Shown piece by piece: positions 60,381 to 64,000 of a stretch of DNA of 64,000 nucleotides (its first letter is position 1; each line of letters opens with the position of its first letter). Under the pieces are notes generated by a model, which saw nothing but the letters and a program-made list of their open reading frames with translations, did not search any database and had not been told where the DNA came from. The position numbers and the translations under genes are program-made. Origin of the DNA: Collinsella sp. OM04-5 (GTDB lineage Bacteria; Actinomycetota; Coriobacteriia; Coriobacteriales; Coriobacteriaceae); assembly GCF_003439125.1 (NCBI RefSeq), contig NZ_QSUU01000013.1:1-64000 (forward strand), given 5' to 3'.

Positions 60381-61739
60381 ATGGCGGTTCTAAAAATGCC
60401 TAAGCGTTCCGGCTTGTATACCGTTCCTTTTGAGTTTGATTTGCTTTCGTTTGATGAGGCTGTTGGGCTGGCTGCTGATACGGGGCGGATTTCTGGGGAT
60501 GCTGGGCCTCTGCTTGAGACGGTTGTCGATATGCTTGATGAGCTGGGACGTCCGGACGAGTATTTCGATTGCATTCAGGTTGCTGGTACCAATGGCAAGA
60601 CTTCGACCACGCGTTTTTCGGCTGCCATCCTTCGTGTTGAGGGGTTAAAGACCGCACTGTATACGTCTCCGCAGCTTGTGCGCTATCCCGAGCGCATGGA
60701 GGTCGATGGGCGCGTCGTGAGCGATGAGGCATTCGCCCGTGGCGTTTCGGCCGCTGTTGAGGCGGGGCATCGAGTGAATGCCCGTCGTGTGGCGGCGGGG
60801 GAGTGCGCCTATACCATCACGCCGTTTGACCTTTTGACGGCTACTGCACTTGTGGTGTTTGCCGAGGCTCGCGTGGATGTTGCCGTGCTTGAGGTTGGCA
60901 TGGGCGGACGCTGGGATGCTACGAGTGCGACTGATCCCGTGGCCGTCGCCATTACGGGTATTGGGCTCGATCACACACGTATTTTGGGCGATACGCTCGA
61001 GGCCATTGCGGGGGAGAAGGCTGCGGTTATTAAGCCTGGGCGATTGGTTGTTTTGGGCGAGGGCACGCATGAGCCGAGCGTTCAGCGCGTAATGGATACG
61101 CGCTGCCGCGAGTGCGGTGTGGTGCCGCTGGTTGTGAGCCATTCCACGACCAAGGTACCGGCGCATGTAGGCGATACCGTGGAGTTTAGCTGTACTACGC
61201 CGCGTGCCATCTATACGTCGAGCATGGTCAAGCCGGCGTATCAGCCGCAGAATGCTGCGTGCGCGATTATGCTGTGCGAGGGCTATCTTGGCCGCGAGCT
61301 CGACCACGATGCGCTCGACGCTTCGCTTATGGGCTGCCCCACGCCGGGTCGCTTTGATGTGCTGGGAACCGATCCGCTCAAACTGATCGACGCCTGTCAT
61401 AACCCTCAGAGCTGCGAGAACTTTGTGAGCGCGCTGGACGAGATCGATCCGTGCGTGGAGAATCGCCCCACGCTGTTGTGTGCCGCGCTGGCCGATAAGG
61501 ACGTGGCGGGTATAGTTGACGTTCTGGTTCCGGCGTTCCCCCGCGTGGTCGTAACCCAGACCGATTCCGATCGCGCCTTGCCCGCACAGGAGCTTGCCTC
61601 CCTGGTGGACGCCGACAAGCTCGCGGGCGTGTACCCCAGCGTATCCGAGGCCCTCGCGGCTTTCGATGCCGCGGGCGAGCCTTTCGTAGCAGCCGGTACC
61701 ATCACCCTAGCCGGCGAAGTAGCGGGGCTGCTCCGTTAA
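60381..61739 (+). CDS. folC: Folylpolyglutamate/dihydrofolate synthase
   Basis: This 452-residue Mur-ligase-fold enzyme adds glutamates to folates and may also make dihydrofolate. The ATP loop is VAGTNGKTSTTR near residues 66-77, followed by YTSPQLVRYPERM, then the ATP region VLEVGMGGRWDATSA and GLDHTRILGDTLE. The start is not certain: ATG at 60381 or 60396, neither with a strong ribosome site. Confidence 0.93.
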   Translation: MAVLKMPKRSGLYTVPFEFDLLSFDEAVGLAADTGRISGDAGPLLETVVDMLDELGRPDEYFDCIQVAGTNGKTSTTRFSAAILRVEGLKTALYTSPQLVRYPERMEVDGRVVSDEAFARGVSAAVEAGHRVNARRVAAGECAYTITPFDLLTATALVVFAEARVDVAVLEVGMGGRWDATSATDPVAVAITGIGLDHTRILGDTLEAIAGEKAAVIKPGRLVVLGEGTHEPSVQRVMDTRCRECGVVPLVVSHSTTKVPAHVGDTVEFSCTTPRAIYTSSMVKPAYQPQNAACAIMLCEGYLGRELDHDALDASLMGCPTPGRFDVLGTDPLKLIDACHNPQSCENFVSALDEIDPCVENRPTLLCAALADKDVAGIVDVLVPAFPRVVVTQTDSDRALPAQELASLVDADKLAGVYPSVSEALAAFDAAGEPFVAAGTITLAGEVAGLLR

Positions 61740-61753
61740 CCCATCCCCTCATC

Positions 61754-61820
61754 AGTTGCGGTGAAATACGGACTGTTTTACAAGCCAGAAGCCTCAAACG
61801 GTCCGTATATCACCGCAACT
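61754..61820. repeat. Intergenic hairpin repeat family, copy F
   Basis: AGTTGCGGTGAAATA with CGGACTGTTT, opposed by AAACGGTCCG and its complement; one A/A-type mismatch and one G-T pair. The left flank CATCCCCTC matches that of copy B. It lies after folC before the convergent peptidase. Confidence 0.85.
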
Positions 61821-61882
61821 CAAAAGCAGTCAATTTGGGACGGGGCTTTTTTGGCTGCCCTGCGCCTCGAGTTGACTTGCTC

Positions 61883-62042
61883 GCCACGAAATGGGCCTAT
61901 TTACTACGTTTGACCGGTAACCCTCGACCATACCGAGAATTGCGAAATCAAAACCGCAGGTAAAGGGCTTGCCATTTTTAAAAAAAGACCCGCATGGTCG
62001 ACCCATACGGGTTAAACGTAGTAGATGGCCCGTTTTCGTGGC
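61883..62042. repeat. 160-bp imperfect inverted repeat
   Basis: GCCACGAA at 61883 through GTTTGACC at 61914 is matched, inverted, at 62010-62042 (the arms share CTACGTTT and GGGCC blocks, with several differences). Nested inside, CGACCAT/ATGGTCG also pairs. The whole folds into one long stem with a 60-base AT-rich centre. Confidence 0.6.
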
Positions 62043-62056
62043 ACTGCGTTAACGGG

Positions 62057-62086
62057 ATGTGCCAAAGGGACTGTCCCTTTGGCACA
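62057..62086. repeat. Palindromic hairpin, GTGACAAAGGGAC family, copy 2
   Basis: TGTGCCAAAGGGAC and GTCCCTTTGGCACA pair around one base. Relative to copy 1 at 5039, the third pair is changed on both arms (GAC/GTC to GCC/GGC), so pairing is kept. It sits just beyond the peptidase stop and may terminate that gene. Confidence 0.65.
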
Positions 62087-62090
62087 TTGG

Positions 62091-63179
62091 CTAGTCTAGG
62101 CGGACCGGATCGTGGGGGTAGGCGTTGAGAATCTCGACGCCGGACTCGGTAACTAGGGCCAAGTCCTCGATGCGGACGCCGGTGCGACCGGGGAGGTAGA
62201 TGCCCGGTTCAATGGAGAACGTCATGCCTGGCTCTACGACCTGCTCGTTGACCAGCGAGACATCGCCCGGCTCGTGGTCCTGCAGGCCGATTGAGTGACC
62301 CAGGCGATGCGTGAAGTATTCGCCGTAGCCCGCGTCTTCAATCACATCGCGTGCGGCGCGGTCCAGGTCGCACATGCGCACGCCCGGTGCGATGAGCGCT
62401 TCGGCGGCCTCGTTGGCGCGGCGCACGATGTCGTAGATGCGTGCCGTCTCCTCGTCCGGCTCGCCCCAAAAGAACGTGCGCGTCATGTCCGAGCAATAGT
62501 TGCAGCGGCGTCCGCCAATGTCGAACAGCACCACGTCGCCGCGCTTGAGCACGGTGTCGTCGGGTTCGTGATGCGGGTCGCCGGCGTTGGCGCCAAAGCT
62601 CACGATGGGCGGAAAGCTAAAGCCCTCGCAGCCGTGCTTGCGATACAGGCCGAGCATCTGGTCGGCAATCTCGCGTTCCGTCACGCCCTCGTGGACAAGC
62701 TTAATAGCATCGGCCATTACAGCGTCGTTAGCGGTCGAGGACGCACGCATGAGCTCCTGCTCGGTGGCATCCTTGTGGGTGCGTGCGGCGGTGACGGCAA
62801 AGTCACCCAGGAAAAACTCGCTTGCGGCGTGGCGCTCCATGAGCGGCATCAAAAAGCCGGAGCGCATGACGGTGTCGATGCCGAGCGGTTTGGTCGGATC
62901 GACCTCGCGAGCGATGGCGTCGGCCACGACATCGGTATCGGTGTGATAGGCGACGCGGGCATTGTCGTACTCGGGCAGTTGATGCAGTGCGTTGACCAGG
63001 ATCACCGGCTCGGCATCGCGCACGAGCAGCACGCCGCAAAAACGCTCGAACATATCGGCATAAAAGCCGGTCAGGTAATAGATCGACCATGGGTCGTTTA
63101 CGAGCAGCTGTGCGCCGGGGTGCTGAGCCTCGAGCGCATCGAGCACGCGTGCCACACGCTGGTCATCGACATGTGCCAT
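62091..63179 (-). CDS. Xaa-Pro peptidase, M24 family
   Basis: This 362-residue metallopeptidase has a creatinase N-terminal domain (about 1-130) and a pita-bread M24 domain. The metal ligands are in DVVLFDIGGRRCNYCSDMTRT, HRLGHSIGLQDHEPG and TFSIEPGIYLPGRTGVRIED. It should cleave N-terminal Xaa-Pro dipeptides or release the N-terminal residue. AAAGGA precedes the ATG at 63179; the longer in-frame start at 63227 lacks one. Confidence 0.92.
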   Translation of the reverse strand: MAHVDDQRVARVLDALEAQHPGAQLLVNDPWSIYYLTGFYADMFERFCGVLLVRDAEPVILVNALHQLPEYDNARVAYHTDTDVVADAIAREVDPTKPLGIDTVMRSGFLMPLMERHAASEFFLGDFAVTAARTHKDATEQELMRASSTANDAVMADAIKLVHEGVTEREIADQMLGLYRKHGCEGFSFPPIVSFGANAGDPHHEPDDTVLKRGDVVLFDIGGRRCNYCSDMTRTFFWGEPDEETARIYDIVRRANEAAEALIAPGVRMCDLDRAARDVIEDAGYGEYFTHRLGHSIGLQDHEPGDVSLVNEQVVEPGMTFSIEPGIYLPGRTGVRIEDLALVTESGVEILNAYPHDPVRLD

Positions 63180-63307
63180 GAAACATCCTTTCACTATGGT
63201 GCCACCATGGTATCCCAAGCCCGGCACATAGGGACGTTCCTTTTATGCCAGCACCTTGGGACACTCCTTGCAAAAGCAGCTAAAAGAGCCCGTCCCAAAT
63301 TTGCTGC

Positions 63308-63706
63308 TTAGGCTGGGTTGATGTCCATGCTGGCGATGAGGTTAATGCCCGTGTTGAGGAGGTTCTCCAGCACGATGTCGCCCATGCGGATGGGGGCGTT
63401 GACGACTAGGCCTCGGATGAGGGCCATGGCTTGGGCGTGGAGTTCTAGCGGGATGGCTTCGGCGGTGCGCACGGGGAGCAGGGCTTCGTCGCCGCCGGAG
63501 ACGGCCACGGTCGTCGTGAGCACGCGCATGGGACAGGTGAGCTCCTGATGTGCGAATTTATCACCGCGTGGGCAGTTGTTGCCGGTTACGGAGCGCACTT
63601 CCACCACGGCGCCATTGGCGTCGCGCTCGATTTCTACGGTCAGAAGGCATTCGGATGGGCAGGTGGTGCAGTTGAACTGCAGCGTTTCGATCACGTTATC
63701 GATCAT
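63308..63706 (-). CDS. DUF1667 domain protein
   Basis: This 132-residue protein has the DUF1667 pattern: CTTCPSECLLTVEIERDANG at the N-terminus and TGNNCPRGDKFAHQELTCPMRVLTTTV, with four conserved cysteines that may bind a cluster. DUF1667 proteins usually follow an FAD-dependent oxidoreductase of the glycerol-3-phosphate dehydrogenase-like family, as here (the truncated gene upstream). GGAGGCG lies before the start. Confidence 0.8.
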   Translation of the reverse strand: MIDNVIETLQFNCTTCPSECLLTVEIERDANGAVVEVRSVTGNNCPRGDKFAHQELTCPMRVLTTTVAVSGGDEALLPVRTAEAIPLELHAQAMALIRGLVVNAPIRMGDIVLENLLNTGINLIASMDINPA

Positions 63707-63711
63707 CTTGG

Positions 63712-64000
63712 TTACGCCTCCTCGATGGGGTCGACGGACAGGACAATCTCTCTAACACCCAGGTCGAGTGCGCGCTGAATCACCCTTGCCGGCAGCGGGA
63801 AGCTTTCCATGACGCTCGGTTTAAACGGGCGGACTTTGCCCGCAAACATTTCTTCGCCGTTGGCTAAGATGCGCACGCGGGCGGCATCGACCGGCCGGCG
63901 CACGCGGAAGTTCAGCTTGGTGAGCGCCGCAGCCGTAATGCGTCCCGGCAGCGCGTATCCCGCAATGCCGGCAGGGGAGACCATCAGCTCGCAGCTCGTG
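63712..64000 (-). CDS. C-terminal end of an FAD-dependent oxidoreductase (partial)
   Basis: The open frame runs off the window end; only about 96 codons are seen. MVSPAGIAGYALPGRI and the C-terminal IVLSVDPIEEA are consistent with an FAD-dependent oxidoreductase partner of DUF1667. The call depends on that neighbour and not on a catalytic motif, since the N-terminal nucleotide-binding part is outside the window. Confidence 0.5.
   Translation of the reverse strand, partial: TSCELMVSPAGIAGYALPGRITAAALTKLNFRVRRPVDAARVRILANGEEMFAGKVRPFKPSVMESFPLPARVIQRALDLGVREIVLSVDPIEEA

Overview
The window looks like a chromosomal piece of a gut coriobacterium, most likely a Collinsella relative. The genes are high-GC and densely packed, about 50 of them nearly all on the plus strand, and the metabolism is fermentative and anaerobic: a formate hydrogenlyase, selenoproteins, a BrnQ carrier and no respiratory complexes. 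The genus is an inference from style and gene content; there is no rRNA here to settle it.

Layout. 1-8000 holds housekeeping genes: a YigZ protein, a C_GCAxxG_C_C redox protein, O-acetylhomoserine sulfhydrylase, an MFS exporter, xpt, a small GGQ release-factor-like protein, a lipid kinase and a CLC-F-like antiporter. 8200-13700 is molybdenum: moeA, mogA, then modA-modB-modC behind an operator-like promoter. 13800-20800 is a redox and selenium block: a leader peptide, two double-cubane-type 2-hydroxyacyl-CoA dehydratase-like proteins with their activator ATPase, selD (itself read through a UGA), yedF, a DUF3343 gene and a cysteine desulfurase. 20900-24800 has brnQ, tRNA-Pro, tRNA-Gly, a putative nuclease-like gene between two inverted hairpin repeats, and a RelB/PIN toxin-antitoxin pair. 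25100-40600 is a complete FHL-2-type locus: ferredoxin, fdhF with an in-frame UGA at codon 140, hyfA-hyfI, the two maturation proteins and focA. 40700-53400 holds a lone molybdopterin oxidoreductase, selA, selB, tRNA-Sec, mobA, a second DUF3343 gene, gdhA and a selenium-dependent-type xanthine dehydrogenase. 53500-61700 is tRNA-Leu, tig, clpP, clpX, valS and folC. The end has a minus-strand Xaa-Pro peptidase, a DUF1667 protein and a truncated FAD oxidoreductase.

How it fits together. Mo uptake (modABC), cofactor completion (moeA, mogA, mobA), Sec insertion (selA, selB, selC, selD) and probable Se delivery to a molybdenum hydroxylase (YedF, DUF3343, cysteine desulfurase) all serve the Mo/Se enzymes encoded in the same window: FdhF, the 40.7 kb oxidoreductase and the xanthine dehydrogenase.

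Beyond genes, the window is rich in intergenic structured repeats. A six-copy hairpin family has covarying arms, a ~98-bp element with covarying arms follows each dehydratase-like gene, two copies of a third palindrome covary, and there are large unique foldbacks before valS, before folC and after folC.
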